Positions 37,126 through 46,802 of a stretch of 64,000 nt of DNA are shown one piece after another (within the stretch, counting starts at the first letter, position 1; every line of letters starts with the position of its first letter). The position numbers were made by a program, and so were the translations under genes. The stretch comes from Antrihabitans cavernicola (GTDB lineage Bacteria; Actinomycetota; Actinomycetes; Mycobacteriales; Mycobacteriaceae), in NCBI RefSeq assembly GCF_008297975.1, contig NZ_VLNY01000002.1:186001-250000 (forward strand). Direction: 5' to 3'. A model generated the notes under the pieces. It was not told where the DNA came from. It saw nothing but the letters and a program-made list of their open reading frames with translations, and did no database searches.

Positions 37126-37790
37126 CGCAACAGCACCAACCACACGGCGATGTAATGACAAAGCGCCGCAATCACGGTCGCGGCGTGAAAGAACTCGTGA
37201 TGGCCGAACGTCCGCGGCCAGGGATTCGGCCATTTGCTGGCATAGAGGATCGCACCGACGCTGTAGAAGATCCCGCCGATCAGCAGCAACAGCATCGGCG
37301 CGATGCCGAGTTCGTGGGTCAGTCGGCCCGCGACCGGGACGATCGCCCAGCCGAGCAACAGATACAGCGGAACGCCGACCCAACGCGGCGCCGTCGGCCA
37401 CAGCATCTTCAGAGCAACACCCGCGACAGCCCCGATCCACACCACGATCAGCAGCGTTCGACCGGTCGAATCCGGTAGGCCCAGAACAGCGAACGGGGTG
37501 TAGCTGCCCGCGATGAACACGAAGATCATCGAGTGATCCGCGCGCTTCATCCAGGTGCGGCTTCGGACGGTGTGCCAGTGCACGCGGTGGTACGTGGCGC
37601 TTATCCCGAATACGCCGCACACGGTGATGCTGTAGATCGCCGTCGCGATTCCCGCGGCGAGAGATACCCGCGTCAGGGCCGTGATCACCAGGATCGTTCC
37701 CGAAAACAGCGAGACTGCGAAGGCCCACAGGTGAATCCAGCCACGCATGCGCGGCTTGACCGCCAGTTCGTCGAGCCCGAATGCTGTCAT
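37122..37790 (-). CDS. Hemolysin III family membrane protein
   Basis: 222-residue seven-span membrane protein of the hemolysin III/PAQR family (Rv1085c-like). Zinc-site residues of the superfamily are visible: the SATYHR motif (about 64-69) with RADHSMIFVFIAGSYTPF, and the C-terminal GHHEFFHAATVIAALCHY. Name is historic; related proteins are thought to be ceramidase-like hydrolases or stress-related channels. Divergent from the prenyl synthase gene. Confidence 0.9.
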   Translation of the reverse strand: MTAFGLDELAVKPRMRGWIHLWAFAVSLFSGTILVITALTRVSLAAGIATAIYSITVCGVFGISATYHRVHWHTVRSRTWMKRADHSMIFVFIAGSYTPFAVLGLPDSTGRTLLIVVWIGAVAGVALKMLWPTAPRWVGVPLYLLLGWAIVPVAGRLTHELGIAPMLLLLIGGIFYSVGAILYASKWPNPWPRTFGHHEFFHAATVIAALCHYIAVWLVLLR

Positions 37791-37926
37791 TCACCCTCCG
37801 TACCAGCGATGCACTTATTAGATCTTGACACGTGGCCAGTGCGAATCGAATGCTTCGGTCGGCGAGCGTAACCTGTTTACCCGTGCGCACCCCTCGTCCC
37901 TCCACTTGCTTTTCGGTGACTGCTCG

Positions 37927-38694
37927 GTGAAGCCGCGGGGGTTGCTCTACCGCATCTACGAAGATCGGCTGCTCGGGCAGCTGGTCGGCAAACAGCATCC
38001 GCGTCACGTTGCGGTGATGTGCGACGGCAATCGCAGGTGGGCACGAGAGAACGGCTTCAACGATGTCAGCCACGGCCATCGAATGGGTGCGCTGAAGATC
38101 GCGGAGATGCTGGGCTGGTGCGATGCCGCCGACATCGAGATGGCAACGATCTATCTGCTGTCCACCGAGAACCTGAGCCGCGATCCGGACGAGCTCGAGT
38201 CGTTACTCGAAATCATCACCGATGTGGTGGAGGAGATCTCGGGGCCGGAGAAGAACTGGCAGATCCGCGTGGTCGGCTCGCTGGACCTGCTGCCCGAGGT
38301 GTCCGCGCGGCGCCTGCGAGAGGCCGCCGAGCGGACGGCCGGTCGTACCGGTGTGCACGTCAACGTTGCGATCGGCTACGGCGGCCGGCAAGAGATCGCG
38401 GACGCAGTGCAGGCTCTGGTGCGGCAGAAGCAGAGCGAGGGTGTGGCGAACGGCGAGCTGGCGGAATCGATCACCGTCGAGGGGATCGGCGAACATCTCT
38501 ACACGTCTGGTCAGCCGGATCCCGATCTGGTGATCAGGACCTCGGGAGAGCAGCGACTGTCCGGATTTCTGTTGTGGCAGAGCGCGTATTCGGAGATCTG
38601 GTTCACCGAGGCATATTGGCCGGAATTTCGTCGCGTCGACTTCCTCCGAGCGCTACGCGACTATGCCGCGCGCCACAGGCGCTTCGGGAAGTAG
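37927..38694 (+). CDS. uppS: (2Z,6E)-farnesyl diphosphate synthase type cis-prenyltransferase
   Basis: 255-residue cis-prenyltransferase matching Rv1086, the short-chain Z-FPP synthase whose product is extended by a second enzyme for decaprenyl phosphate. Catalytic Asp D33 in VMCDGNRRWAR, plus YLLSTENLSRDPDEL, and the isopentenyl-diphosphate-binding RTSGEQRLSGFLLWQSAYSE. GTG 37927 (VKPRGLLYRIYEDRLL) chosen on family alignment; its ribosome site is weak. A long-chain UPP synthase cannot be excluded by eye, but gene position favours the short-chain form. Confidence 0.9.
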   Translation: MKPRGLLYRIYEDRLLGQLVGKQHPRHVAVMCDGNRRWARENGFNDVSHGHRMGALKIAEMLGWCDAADIEMATIYLLSTENLSRDPDELESLLEIITDVVEEISGPEKNWQIRVVGSLDLLPEVSARRLREAAERTAGRTGVHVNVAIGYGGRQEIADAVQALVRQKQSEGVANGELAESITVEGIGEHLYTSGQPDPDLVIRTSGEQRLSGFLLWQSAYSEIWFTEAYWPEFRRVDFLRALRDYAARHRRFGK

Positions 38695-38699
38695 CGGAG

Positions 38700-39632
38700 C
38701 TAGAGCTTGCGTAGGCGCAATCTGTTGATTGCGTGATCGGCATCTTTGCGAAGCACCAGCGTTGCTCGCGGGCGGGTCGGGAGGATGTTCTCGACCAGAT
38801 TCGGTCTGTTGATCGAATGCCAGATGTCCTCGGCGCCTTCGGAGGCCTGCTTGTCGTTGAGCAGTGAAAAGTGGTGGAAATGCGAGTGCGGATCCGCAAA
38901 CGACGTCGACCGCAGCGCCAGGAAGCGTTTGACGTACCACTTCTCGATGTCTTCGATCCTGGCGTCGACGTAGATGGAGAAGTCGAACAGATCCGACACC
39001 ATCAGCCGCGGACCGGTCTGCAACACGTTGAGTCCCTCGATGATGAGGATGTCCGGCTGATGCACCAGGTGGTACTGCCCGGGAACGATGTCGTACGAGC
39101 GGTGTGAGTACACCGGCGCTGCCACTTCCTCCTGACCCGACTTGACCTCGGTGACGAAGCGCAGCAGCTTGCGGCGGTTGTAGCTTTCCGGAAATCCCTT
39201 GCGGTTCATGATCCCTCGACGGGTGAGCTCCGCCGTGGAGTACAGAAATCCGTCCGTCGTCACCAGGTCGACGCGGGGATGGTGCTCCCACCGCGCGAGC
39301 AAGGCTTGCAGCACGCGGGCGGTGGTCGACTTGCCGACGGCAACGCTGCCCGCGACGCCGATGACGAATGGGACCTGTCGATCCGGATGCTTCTCGCCGA
39401 GGAATGTCGCCGTCGCCGCGAAGAGCCGTTGGCGTGCGGCAACCTGTAGGTGAATCAACCGAGCGAGCGGAAGGTACACCTCCGCAACCTCTTCCAGGTC
39501 GATCTGCTCACCGAGGCCACGAAGCCCGATCAGCTCTTCCTCGGTGAGGACGAGGGGAGTGGATCGCCGCAACGTTCGCCATTGCTTGCGATCGAACTCG
39601 ACGTACGGACTCGGTTCGCTCACCCGCGCCAT
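38700..39632 (-). CDS. coaA: Type I pantothenate kinase
   Basis: 310-residue P-loop kinase for the first committed step of coenzyme A synthesis. P-loop [13 protein letters not shown] (92-104), [20 protein letters not shown], and [12 protein letters not shown] with the downstream [10 protein letters not shown]-like [12 protein letters not shown]. Close to mycobacterial CoaA throughout. ATG 39632 ([18 protein letters not shown]) chosen. Convergent with the prenyl synthase gene, five bases apart. Confidence 0.96.
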   Translation of the reverse strand: MARVSEPSPYVEFDRKQWRTLRRSTPLVLTEEELIGLRGLGEQIDLEEVAEVYLPLARLIHLQVAARQRLFAATATFLGEKHPDRQVPFVIGVAGSVAVGKSTTARVLQALLARWEHHPRVDLVTTDGFLYSTAELTRRGIMNRKGFPESYNRRKLLRFVTEVKSGQEEVAAPVYSHRSYDIVPGQYHLVHQPDILIIEGLNVLQTGPRLMVSDLFDFSIYVDARIEDIEKWYVKRFLALRSTSFADPHSHFHHFSLLNDKQASEGAEDIWHSINRPNLVENILPTRPRATLVLRKDADHAINRLRLRKL

Positions 39633-39758
39633 ACGTGGCCCCGACACTCGCACGTTACGTGCACTACTGCGCTGGTGAATTCCAGATGCATAGAGGGATT
39701 GTGCGCGACGGGAGCAGGCTGCGCGCCTCGGGGTCGATTCCAGCTAGTGTCGGCAACC

Positions 39759-40982
39759 ATGGGAACCGCGCCGGTCGTCGAAGAATATCTACTGCTCGGC
39801 CTGGCGTTCGACCGCCTCGAAGAGGGCTTTGTCGACGCGTACACAGGCGATCAGGCACTGCGCCGACAGACCGAAAACGCGCCCGCCCCCGAGCCGCGTG
39901 AGCTTGCTCGCACTGCCGCCCGACTGCGCGCCGAGGTGCCTGCCGCAGGTCTGTCCGAGGACCGCACCGAGTTCCTCGACGTGCATCTACGCGCGCTGGA
40001 GTGCTCCGGTCGTAAGTTCGCGGGTGACGACATCGGCTTCGTCGACGAGGTCGAGTCGTACTTCGATGTCCACATCGAGCCCGGCAACGTCGACGACTAC
40101 CGAGAAGCGCACCGGCAGATGGACGAGGTTCTTGCCGGGGCCGGCGATCTGGCCGGACGCGTGCGCGCCCATCGTGCGGCCGACGAAATCCCGCCGGAGC
40201 GGTTATCGGAGTGCGTGGCGGCGTTTTCCAGCGCACTGCGCGATCTGGTTCGCGGGCAATACCCGCTGCCGCCGAACGAGCAGGTGGAATACGAGGTGGT
40301 GGGCGACAAGCCGTGGTCGGGCTTCAACTACTACCTGGGTGACTTCCGGTCGAAGGTGGCGATCAACTCCGACCTGAAGCAGCACATGGCGCATCTACCG
40401 TCGCTGATCGCTCACGAGTCCTACCCCGGTCATCACACCGAGCACTGCCGAAAAGAAGCCGGTCTGGTCGCGGGCGGCCAGGCCGAGCAGACGTTGTTCC
40501 TGGTGAACACGCCGCAGTGCCTGATGGCGGAAGGTCTCGCCGATCTGGCGTTGGCGTCGATCGTGGGAAAAGGTTGGGGGCTGTGGGCGCAGGAAATCTA
40601 CGCCGACCTCGGCCTGCGGTTCGACGGCGAACGCGCAGAACGACTTTCGACTGCGTCGGCGAAGCTGCTCGGTGTCCGCCAGGACGCGGCGCTGCTGCTG
40701 CACGACCGGAACAAGAGCCAGGACGACGTCGCAGAATTTCTGCAGACATGGACCTTGACGACGCCGGAGCGGGCGCGGCAGTCCCTGCGTTTCCTGTCCT
40801 CACCGCTGTGGCGTGCCTACATCAGCACTTACGTCGAGGGATATCGTCTGCTCGGCGGCTGGCTGGACCGGGCGGCGGATGTGGCCGAGCGCTCCGACCG
40901 GTTCAGGCGGTTGCTCGACGAGCCGCTCACCCCGGGACGGCTGCGCAGTGAGAACCGCGAGCAGGCACCGTCAGGTCGATGA
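39759..40982 (+). CDS. DUF885 family putative metallopeptidase
   Basis: 407-residue soluble protein. The motif LIAHESYPGHHTEH (about residues 220-233) is the HExxPGHH zinc-peptidase-like signature of DUF885; a downstream glutamate that could complete the site is in LMAEGLADLAL. Family members are uncharacterised or carboxypeptidase-like. ATG 39759 chosen. The 3' 56 bases overlap the convergent alpha/beta-hydrolase gene. Confidence 0.85.
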   Translation: MGTAPVVEEYLLLGLAFDRLEEGFVDAYTGDQALRRQTENAPAPEPRELARTAARLRAEVPAAGLSEDRTEFLDVHLRALECSGRKFAGDDIGFVDEVESYFDVHIEPGNVDDYREAHRQMDEVLAGAGDLAGRVRAHRAADEIPPERLSECVAAFSSALRDLVRGQYPLPPNEQVEYEVVGDKPWSGFNYYLGDFRSKVAINSDLKQHMAHLPSLIAHESYPGHHTEHCRKEAGLVAGGQAEQTLFLVNTPQCLMAEGLADLALASIVGKGWGLWAQEIYADLGLRFDGERAERLSTASAKLLGVRQDAALLLHDRNKSQDDVAEFLQTWTLTTPERARQSLRFLSSPLWRAYISTYVEGYRLLGGWLDRAADVAERSDRFRRLLDEPLTPGRLRSENREQAPSGR

Positions 40983-42306
40983 GGTAGCGGTCGGCAGCTG
41001 TTGTGGTGCAAGCATTTCGGGGATAGCTGCCGTGGCCCGGCCCGTCATAGGTGAGCAGCGTTGCACCCGGTGTGTTGCGCTCGACACCGAGCGCCCACTC
41101 GTACGGCGTTGCCGGGTCGTGCAGACCGTTCATGATCAGGACGGGCGGTGTCGCCGGACGATTCGGAACGTGTGGCGGATTCGGCGGTGCCGTCGGCCAG
41201 CCGGAACAGAGGCTGCCTGCGGCCCACGCGAAGTGGGCTCGCAACGTGGGCGCGTTCCGGTTCTGTTGCTGCCAGAGTTGTTCCCACTGCTGTTGCGACG
41301 AGATATCGAAGTGCCAATCCGAGCACACGATCGTCGTTGGCATCGCCACACCGCCGTCGTGCACGGGCGGTGGTGGCTGTGCGGGAACGGGGCCCGTCTC
41401 GAACATGGTCGCCAGCGCGGGCCAGTCGGGCTTGTAGAGCAGCTGTGTTGTTGCCGAGCTCAGCTGCAATAGGTCGGTACTTGCAGCGCGAGCACCGTAA
41501 ACCGCGTGCACGTCCTGGCCGTGCAACACACACGCGGTGTCCCGATCGCACCATGCCGCGAACTGGTCGAAGGTGTCCTGTCCGGCTCGGGCCTCGCTCG
41601 CGAGGAACGCATCGCCGTCGAGGCTGTGGTCGTCGACGCTGTCCAGCACCAACGCGCGGAGGTGGTCCGGGAACAACTCCGCGTACGACTGGCCGGGCAT
41701 CGTCCCGTACGACCGGCCGTAGAGCGAGATCCGATCGTCGCCGAGCGCCCGTCGCAGCGCCTCGATGTCGCGGGCGACGCTCACAGCGTCGAGGTGATCC
41801 ATGAGTGGGCCCGTCCGCGCGCGGCAACTCGCGGCGAGCTTCTTGGCATACGACTGCACGTCGTCGAGGCGAGCGCCCTTGTCTGGAACCACGTTCGGCA
41901 TCGTCGCGGCGAGTCCCGCGTCGCAGGTCACCGGATGGCTTCGCCCGACGCCACGGGGATCGAAGCTGACGACGTCGAATCGCGAGTTCAGCTCCGGCGA
42001 GAATTTCGGTGCAGCCAGCAGATCGTCGACTCCGGAGCTGCCGGGGCCGCCGGGCATCGAGATCAGCGAGCCGATCCGGTGCGCCGGATCTGTCGCCGTG
42101 CGTCGTGCCACTGCCATCTCGATGGAATCGCCGTCCGGCCGAGCCCAGTCGATCGGAACCCGCACCGACGCGCACTCGACGTCTGGATGCTGAGCGCACG
42201 GGCTCCAATCGATTGTCGGTGCCGGCTCGGCTGTCGTTGTGCACGCAGTTGCCGATCCGCCGAGTAGGGCGCACGCAAGTATCGCCAGCGCGATCGATGA
42301 CCTCAT
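40927..42306 (-). CDS. Exported alpha/beta hydrolase, TAP-like peptidase family
   Basis: 459 residues. Signal peptide MRSSIALAILACALLGG with a lipobox-like SATAC, so probably a lipoprotein. Alpha/beta-hydrolase fold (about 60-400): SMPGGPGSSG oxyanion region, nucleophile SLYGRSYGTM, Asp in NGLHDPATPY, His in GPGHGSYPRNAC, the last two in the C-terminal TAP-like domain. Resembles mycobacterial SlpD/CaeA-type and tripeptidyl aminopeptidases. ATG 42306 chosen. Confidence 0.9.
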   Translation of the reverse strand: MRSSIALAILACALLGGSATACTTTAEPAPTIDWSPCAQHPDVECASVRVPIDWARPDGDSIEMAVARRTATDPAHRIGSLISMPGGPGSSGVDDLLAAPKFSPELNSRFDVVSFDPRGVGRSHPVTCDAGLAATMPNVVPDKGARLDDVQSYAKKLAASCRARTGPLMDHLDAVSVARDIEALRRALGDDRISLYGRSYGTMPGQSYAELFPDHLRALVLDSVDDHSLDGDAFLASEARAGQDTFDQFAAWCDRDTACVLHGQDVHAVYGARAASTDLLQLSSATTQLLYKPDWPALATMFETGPVPAQPPPPVHDGGVAMPTTIVCSDWHFDISSQQQWEQLWQQQNRNAPTLRAHFAWAAGSLCSGWPTAPPNPPHVPNRPATPPVLIMNGLHDPATPYEWALGVERNTPGATLLTYDGPGHGSYPRNACTTTAADRYLIDLTVPARGSHCAAVPG

Positions 42307-42423
42307 GACACCAACACTTGTGGTGCACAGAGCTCCGACGCATCCCCTGGAGTATTGGACGCTCATCGACGAACCGCTGACCCGGCGCGGCTCGAGCTGA
42401 CCTCGCCACGGTGTAGCGCGGGG

Positions 42424-42439
42424 CGTCCCCGCGGGGACG
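42424..42439. repeat. Perfect 16-bp GC palindrome
   Basis: CGTCCCCGCGGGGACG, fully self-complementary, 60 bases before the HNH gene. The same arms recur around a TC centre at 43132-43149 inside that gene. Could be an operator or chance in high-GC DNA. Confidence 0.5.
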
Positions 42440-42467
42440 TGATCGTGTCGGACCCCGTCGATATGAT

Positions 42468-42483
42468 TCGAACAATCATTCGA
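42468..42483 (+). promoter_or_regulatory. LexA (SOS) box upstream of the DUF222/HNH gene
   Basis: TCGAACAATCATTCGA matches the actinobacterial LexA consensus TCGAAC-N4-GTTCGA at 11 of 12 defined positions. It lies 17 bases before the GTG start. From memory, several mycobacterial genes of this 13E12-type family belong to the LexA regulon, which supports the call. Confidence 0.75.
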
Positions 42484-42499
42484 TAGTCGGGGGGCGATT

Positions 42500-43774
42500 G
42501 TGGGTAACGAATCCGAGAGCAGTGAAGTGCAGAGCAGTGAACTCGGTTCCAGCGCGGTCGAGCGAGTAGCGCTCGAGGCGATGGAAGTGGAGATCTGTTC
42601 GCTGGCGGGTCAGATCGCGGCGGCGACTGCACGATTTCTGCAGGTGCTTGCGAAGTTCGACGAACTGGGCGGGTGGGCAGGCCCAGGGATACATTCGTGC
42701 GCGCATTGGTTGTCGTGGAAATGCGGGATGAGTCTGCACACCGGCCGCGAGCACGTCCGTGTCGCGCGGGCGCTGAAGCCGCTACCCGTTGTGCGGTCAG
42801 CGTTCGAGAAGGGCCGTGTGTCGTATTCGAAGGTCCGCTCACTGACTCGGGTGGCAACGCCCGAGAACGAGCAGCGGCTCGTCGATATTGCCTTGACGGC
42901 GCCCGCCGCTCACCTGGATCGGCTCGTCGCCGGGATGAAGAAGGTCACGAGCGAACCGGCGCCGAAGGAGTCGCGATTCGTGGTGCGTTGGCGGTGGGAC
43001 GTGGCGACTGGGGACTTCGTGGTGTCAGGGCGAGTGTCTGCGCAGGACGGCGCACTGCTGCTTGCAGGCTTGGAACGTGCTGAACGGGAACGCAATCGAA
43101 CCATCGCCGATGGTGCGGACAACGAGGTTCCACGTCCCCTCGGGGACGTCGGCCCCGCGATGGTCGCGATGGCCGAGATGGCCAACGGCGCCGAGTCGCC
43201 AGTCGTCGGTAGGCCCTCGGAGGTGATCTTCCTGCACGAGGACGGCGCGACTCGCGTGCACCAAGGGCCCGCTCTCGAGGACGCCGGTGCTGCCGAAACG
43301 TTGTGCGATACGCAGGTGCGCCGGGGTAAGACCAGGAAGGGCGCTGTCCTCGACTTCGGACGCACGCGGCGCATCACTACTCCGAAGCAGATGTTGGCCT
43401 TGATCACGCGGGACAAATGCTGTCGGACGCCGGGATGCGGGCGAACGAGGTTCCTGCATGCCCATCACGTCAAGTTCTGGGGTGCCGGCGGGAAGACGGA
43501 TCTGGACAACTTGATCTTGCTCTGCGGAACGTGTCATCGGGCCCTGCACAAGGGCTGGTTTCGCGTCGTCGTACTGGGGGATCAGCAGTTCGAGTTCCGA
43601 GACTTCCGCGACAAGGTGATGGAGCCTGCACCGTCGATACGTGGGCGCGCGGACAAGATGTGGGATCCGCTGATCGCGCCGAACGCGATCGTGCCGGGAT
43701 GGGACGGCGACCCACTCCGCATCGAGTACGCGGTATCGCTACTGCTCGACGAGAGCCAGCGGGCGGCCGCGTAA
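42500..43774 (+). CDS. DUF222/HNH endonuclease (13E12 family)
   Basis: 424 residues. DUF222 region (about 25-290: [49 protein letters not shown]) followed by an HNH nuclease domain (about 303-355) with zinc-binding [42 protein letters not shown] start preceded by a GGGGGG stretch. Family members occur in many copies in mycobacteria and Rhodococcus and behave like selfish or damage-responsive genes. The LexA box upstream suggests induction by DNA damage. Confidence 0.9.
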   Translation: MGNESESSEVQSSELGSSAVERVALEAMEVEICSLAGQIAAATARFLQVLAKFDELGGWAGPGIHSCAHWLSWKCGMSLHTGREHVRVARALKPLPVVRSAFEKGRVSYSKVRSLTRVATPENEQRLVDIALTAPAAHLDRLVAGMKKVTSEPAPKESRFVVRWRWDVATGDFVVSGRVSAQDGALLLAGLERAERERNRTIADGADNEVPRPLGDVGPAMVAMAEMANGAESPVVGRPSEVIFLHEDGATRVHQGPALEDAGAAETLCDTQVRRGKTRKGAVLDFGRTRRITTPKQMLALITRDKCCRTPGCGRTRFLHAHHVKFWGAGGKTDLDNLILLCGTCHRALHKGWFRVVVLGDQQFEFRDFRDKVMEPAPSIRGRADKMWDPLIAPNAIVPGWDGDPLRIEYAVSLLLDESQRAAA

Positions 43775-43814
43775 CGAAACACCGGGCCAAGCCAGCGCAG
43801 CGGCTTCAAATAGA

Positions 43815-45119
43815 GTGTCGGACGTGACTGAAACCGCTGCTTCCGTGAACTCTGCCTCGCTCGACGACTTCGATCCCGAGGTCGCCACCGCGATGGCAGG
43901 CGAACTGGCCCGCGAGCGTGACACTCTGGAAATGATCGCGTCGGAGAACTTCGTTCCGCGTGCGGTGCTGCAGGCGCAGGGCAGCGTGTTGACCAACAAG
44001 TACGCCGAGGGTTACCCGGGTCGCCGCTACTACGGTGGGTGCGAGCACGTCGACGTCGTCGAGACGCTGGCCCGCGACCGCGCGAAGGCCCTGTTCGGCG
44101 CCGAATTTGCCAATGTTCAGCCGCACTCGGGCGCGCAGGCAAACGCTGCTGTGCTGATGGCGCTGATGAATCCGGGCGAGAAGCTGCTCGGCCTGGACCT
44201 GGCCCACGGCGGCCACCTCACGCACGGCATGCGGCTGAACTTTTCGGGCAAGCTCTACGAGGTCGAGTCGTACGGGGTCAGCAAGGAAGACCACCGCATC
44301 GACATGGACGAGGTCCGCAAGATCGCCGTCGCGGGCAAGCCGAAGGTGATCGTCGCAGGCTGGTCGGCATACCCGCGCCAGCAGGACTTCGCCGCCTTCC
44401 GCTCCATCGCCGACGAGGTCGGCGCGTACCTGTGGGTCGACATGGCGCACTTCGCCGGGCTCGTCGCAGCCGGTCTGCACCCGTCGCCCGTCCCATTTGC
44501 CGACGTCGTGTCGACAACCGTGCACAAGACCCTCGGCGGACCCCGCTCCGGCCTGATCCTGGCGAAGCAGGAATGGGCGAAGAAGTTGAACTCTGCGGTG
44601 TTCCCCGGCCAGCAGGGCGGGCCGTTGATGCACGTCATCGCAGCCAAGGCCGTCGCGCTGAAGGTCGCCGCCACCGACGAGTTCAAGGACCGTCAGTCTC
44701 GCACCCTGTCCGGTGCCAAGATCCTCGCCGAGCGGCTGACCGGCGTCGACGTCAAGGACAAGGGCGTTTCCGTGCTCACCGGTGGCACCGACGTGCACCT
44801 GGTGCTTGTCGACCTGCGCAACTCGCAGCTCGACGGCCAACAGGGCGAAGACCTGCTTCACGAGGTCGGCATCACCGTCAACCGCAACGCCGTTCCGTTC
44901 GATCCGCGTCCGCCGATGGTGACCTCCGGTCTACGGATCGGTACTGCCGCCCTGGCCACCCGAGGATTCGGCGACGCAGAGTTCACCGAGGTCGCGGACA
45001 TTATTGCGACCGCATTGGCCGGTGGTTCGGACATCGAAACACTGCGCGGCCGGGTCACGAAACTGGCACAGTCGCTGCCGCTGTACGAGGGTCTCGAGGA
45101 CTGGAAACTGCTCGGCTGA
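43815..45119 (+). CDS. glyA: Serine hydroxymethyltransferase
   Basis: 434-residue PLP enzyme converting serine and tetrahydrofolate to glycine and methylene-tetrahydrofolate. [11 protein letters not shown] (41-51), [16 protein letters not shown] and the PLP lysine K238 in [14 protein letters not shown] are all present. GTG 43815 or GTG 43824 (VTETAAS) may be the start. Stands alone; no obvious operon partner. Confidence 0.96.
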   Translation: MSDVTETAASVNSASLDDFDPEVATAMAGELARERDTLEMIASENFVPRAVLQAQGSVLTNKYAEGYPGRRYYGGCEHVDVVETLARDRAKALFGAEFANVQPHSGAQANAAVLMALMNPGEKLLGLDLAHGGHLTHGMRLNFSGKLYEVESYGVSKEDHRIDMDEVRKIAVAGKPKVIVAGWSAYPRQQDFAAFRSIADEVGAYLWVDMAHFAGLVAAGLHPSPVPFADVVSTTVHKTLGGPRSGLILAKQEWAKKLNSAVFPGQQGGPLMHVIAAKAVALKVAATDEFKDRQSRTLSGAKILAERLTGVDVKDKGVSVLTGGTDVHLVLVDLRNSQLDGQQGEDLLHEVGITVNRNAVPFDPRPPMVTSGLRIGTAALATRGFGDAEFTEVADIIATALAGGSDIETLRGRVTKLAQSLPLYEGLEDWKLLG

Positions 45120-45390
45120 CACTGCTGGGGCGCCCGGTGATTGCGTTAACAATCTGTTCACCGACACGCCCACTGCAGGGGCGGGTTCGCGAGTGCATCG
45201 GTTGTAGCGTCGGCACTACGGACAGCGGGGAAGCGGTCCGTGCGGGAGGTTCCGATCATGACTGAGATTCGCAGTCTGAGGGGGCCGGCACCCGGCCCTT
45301 GCGGGCGCTGACACACGTCGGCTACTGCTCGGAACGGACCGGTCCAGCGAGTGAATTTGCGCGGGTGCCGTGCAAATGTAGGAGCCTCAC
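45120..45390 (+). other. 271-base leader region upstream of phoH2
   Basis: No ordinary gene. It holds a 17-codon reading frame (45258-45311) with GGGAGG eight bases before its ATG, and a seven-pair hairpin GGGCCGG/CCGGCCC (45282-45298) inside that frame. No known riboswitch was recognised. Confidence 0.5.
45258..45311 (+). CDS. Possible 17-residue leader peptide upstream of phoH2
   Basis: ATG preceded by GGGAGG (45244-45249), encoding 17 residues that begin MTEIRSLRG and end PCGR. The strong ribosome site suggests translation. A GC hairpin within it could link translation to downstream expression, as in attenuators. No homologue recognised; low certainty. Confidence 0.35.
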   Translation: MTEIRSLRGPAPGPCGR

Positions 45391-46719
45391 GTGACTGCAA
45401 CACGCTCGGTCTCTGGAAGTGCAGCCGTCCGGACGTACGTACTCGATACGTCGGTACTGCTGTCTGACCCTTGGGCGGTGACCCGATTCGCAGAGCACAA
45501 CGTCGTGCTCCCGTTGGTGGTCATCAGCGAGCTCGAAGGTAAACGCCATCACCACGAACTGGGATGGTTCGCGCGCGAGTCGCTCCGGATGCTCGACGAT
45601 CTACGGCTGTCCTACAGCCGCCTCGACCGACCTGTGCCCATCGGAAGTTCCGGCGGCACGTTGCAGGTGGAGCTCAATCACACGGACCCGACGGTGTTGC
45701 CCGTGGGCTTCCGCACCGACTCCAACGATTCCCGAATTCTGGCCTGCGCCTTGAACCTTGCCGCCGAAGGCAAGGATGTGACGCTGGTCAGCAAGGATAT
45801 TCCGTTGCGTGTCAAAGCCGGTGCTGTCGGCCTCCCCGCCGACGAGTACCACGCACACGACGTGGTGCCGTCGGGCTGGACCGGTATGACCGAACTCGAC
45901 GTGGCGTCGACGGACATCGACTCGCTGTTCTCCGAAGGTGTCATCGACCTGGACGAGGCCCGAGAACTGCCGTGCCACACCGGAGTTCGGTTGCTCGGCG
46001 GGTCGTCGAGTGCGCTCGGTCGGGTCACGCCGGACAAGCGGGTGCAGTTGGTGCGCGGCGAGCGGGAAGCGTTCGGCCTGCACGGTCGCTCGGCGGAACA
46101 GCGCATCGCGCTCGATCTGCTGCTCGACGAGAGCATCGGCATCGTCTCGCTCGGTGGCAAAGCGGGAACGGGCAAGTCCGCCCTGGCGTTGACGGCAGGT
46201 CTGGAGGCGGTGCTCGAGCGGCGCACCCAGCGCAAGGTGGTCGTATTCCGGCCGCTATACGCCGTCGGCGGCCAGGAACTCGGCTACCTGCCGGGTAGCG
46301 AGAGCGAGAAGATGGGGCCGTGGGCGCAGGCGGTCTTCGACACGCTCGACGGGCTCGCCAGTCCTGAGGTGATGGAAGAAGTCATCAGCCGCGGAATGCT
46401 GGAGGTACTGCCGCTCACCCATATTCGCGGTCGGTCGTTGCACGATTCCTTCGTGATCGTCGACGAGGCGCAATCGTTGGAACGCAACGTGCTGCTGACG
46501 GTGTTGAGTCGATTGGGCAGCGGGTCGCGGGTGGTGCTCACCCACGACGTCGCCCAGCGCGACAACCTGCGGGTCGGGCGTCATGACGGCGTCGCCGCGG
46601 TGATCGAGAAGTTGAAGGGCCACCCGCTCTTCGCGCATGTGACCCTCACCCGCAGCGAGCGTTCCCCGATCGCCGCGTTGGTCACCGAGATGCTCGAGGA
46701 GTTCGGTCCAGGCGAGTAA
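45391..46719 (+). CDS. phoH2: PhoH2: PIN-domain ribonuclease fused to PhoH ATPase
   Basis: 442 residues. N-terminal PIN domain (about 14-145) with acidic residues D19 (YVLDTS), E47/E49 and D113 (SNDSR); C-terminal PhoH ATPase (about 215-435) with P-loop GGKAGTGKS (255-263) and Walker B VIVDEAQ. PhoH2 proteins are ATP-dependent RNA helicase-ribonucleases. In mycobacteria phoH2 is preceded by a small antitoxin gene (phoAT); no comparable frame is evident here. GTG 45391 has AGGAG six bases upstream. A strong inverted repeat follows the gene. Confidence 0.94.
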   Translation: MTATRSVSGSAAVRTYVLDTSVLLSDPWAVTRFAEHNVVLPLVVISELEGKRHHHELGWFARESLRMLDDLRLSYSRLDRPVPIGSSGGTLQVELNHTDPTVLPVGFRTDSNDSRILACALNLAAEGKDVTLVSKDIPLRVKAGAVGLPADEYHAHDVVPSGWTGMTELDVASTDIDSLFSEGVIDLDEARELPCHTGVRLLGGSSSALGRVTPDKRVQLVRGEREAFGLHGRSAEQRIALDLLLDESIGIVSLGGKAGTGKSALALTAGLEAVLERRTQRKVVVFRPLYAVGGQELGYLPGSESEKMGPWAQAVFDTLDGLASPEVMEEVISRGMLEVLPLTHIRGRSLHDSFVIVDEAQSLERNVLLTVLSRLGSGSRVVLTHDVAQRDNLRVGRHDGVAAVIEKLKGHPLFAHVTLTRSERSPIAALVTEMLEEFGPGE

Positions 46720-46730
46720 TGCGCGTGCCG

Positions 46731-46780
46731 CGCAGGTGAGCGTTTTGTTGGTCTCCACACCCAGAAAACGCTCACCTGCG
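46731..46780. repeat. Long perfect inverted repeat between phoH2 and bioY
   Basis: Sixteen-base arms CGCAGGTGAGCGTTTT (46731-46746) and AAAACGCTCACCTGCG (46765-46780) around an 18-base loop, 11 bases after the phoH2 stop and 22 before the bioY start. There is no U tract after the stem, so an operator, a transcript-stabilising hairpin or a dispersed repeat is as likely as a terminator. Confidence 0.8.
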
Positions 46781-46802
46781 GCGGAGCCGCTAGAGTCCGC
46801 TG

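Noticed and set aside
45120-45390. Riboswitch upstream of phoH2
   Set aside because: No consensus of a known class could be traced; only a small hairpin and leader frame are supportable.
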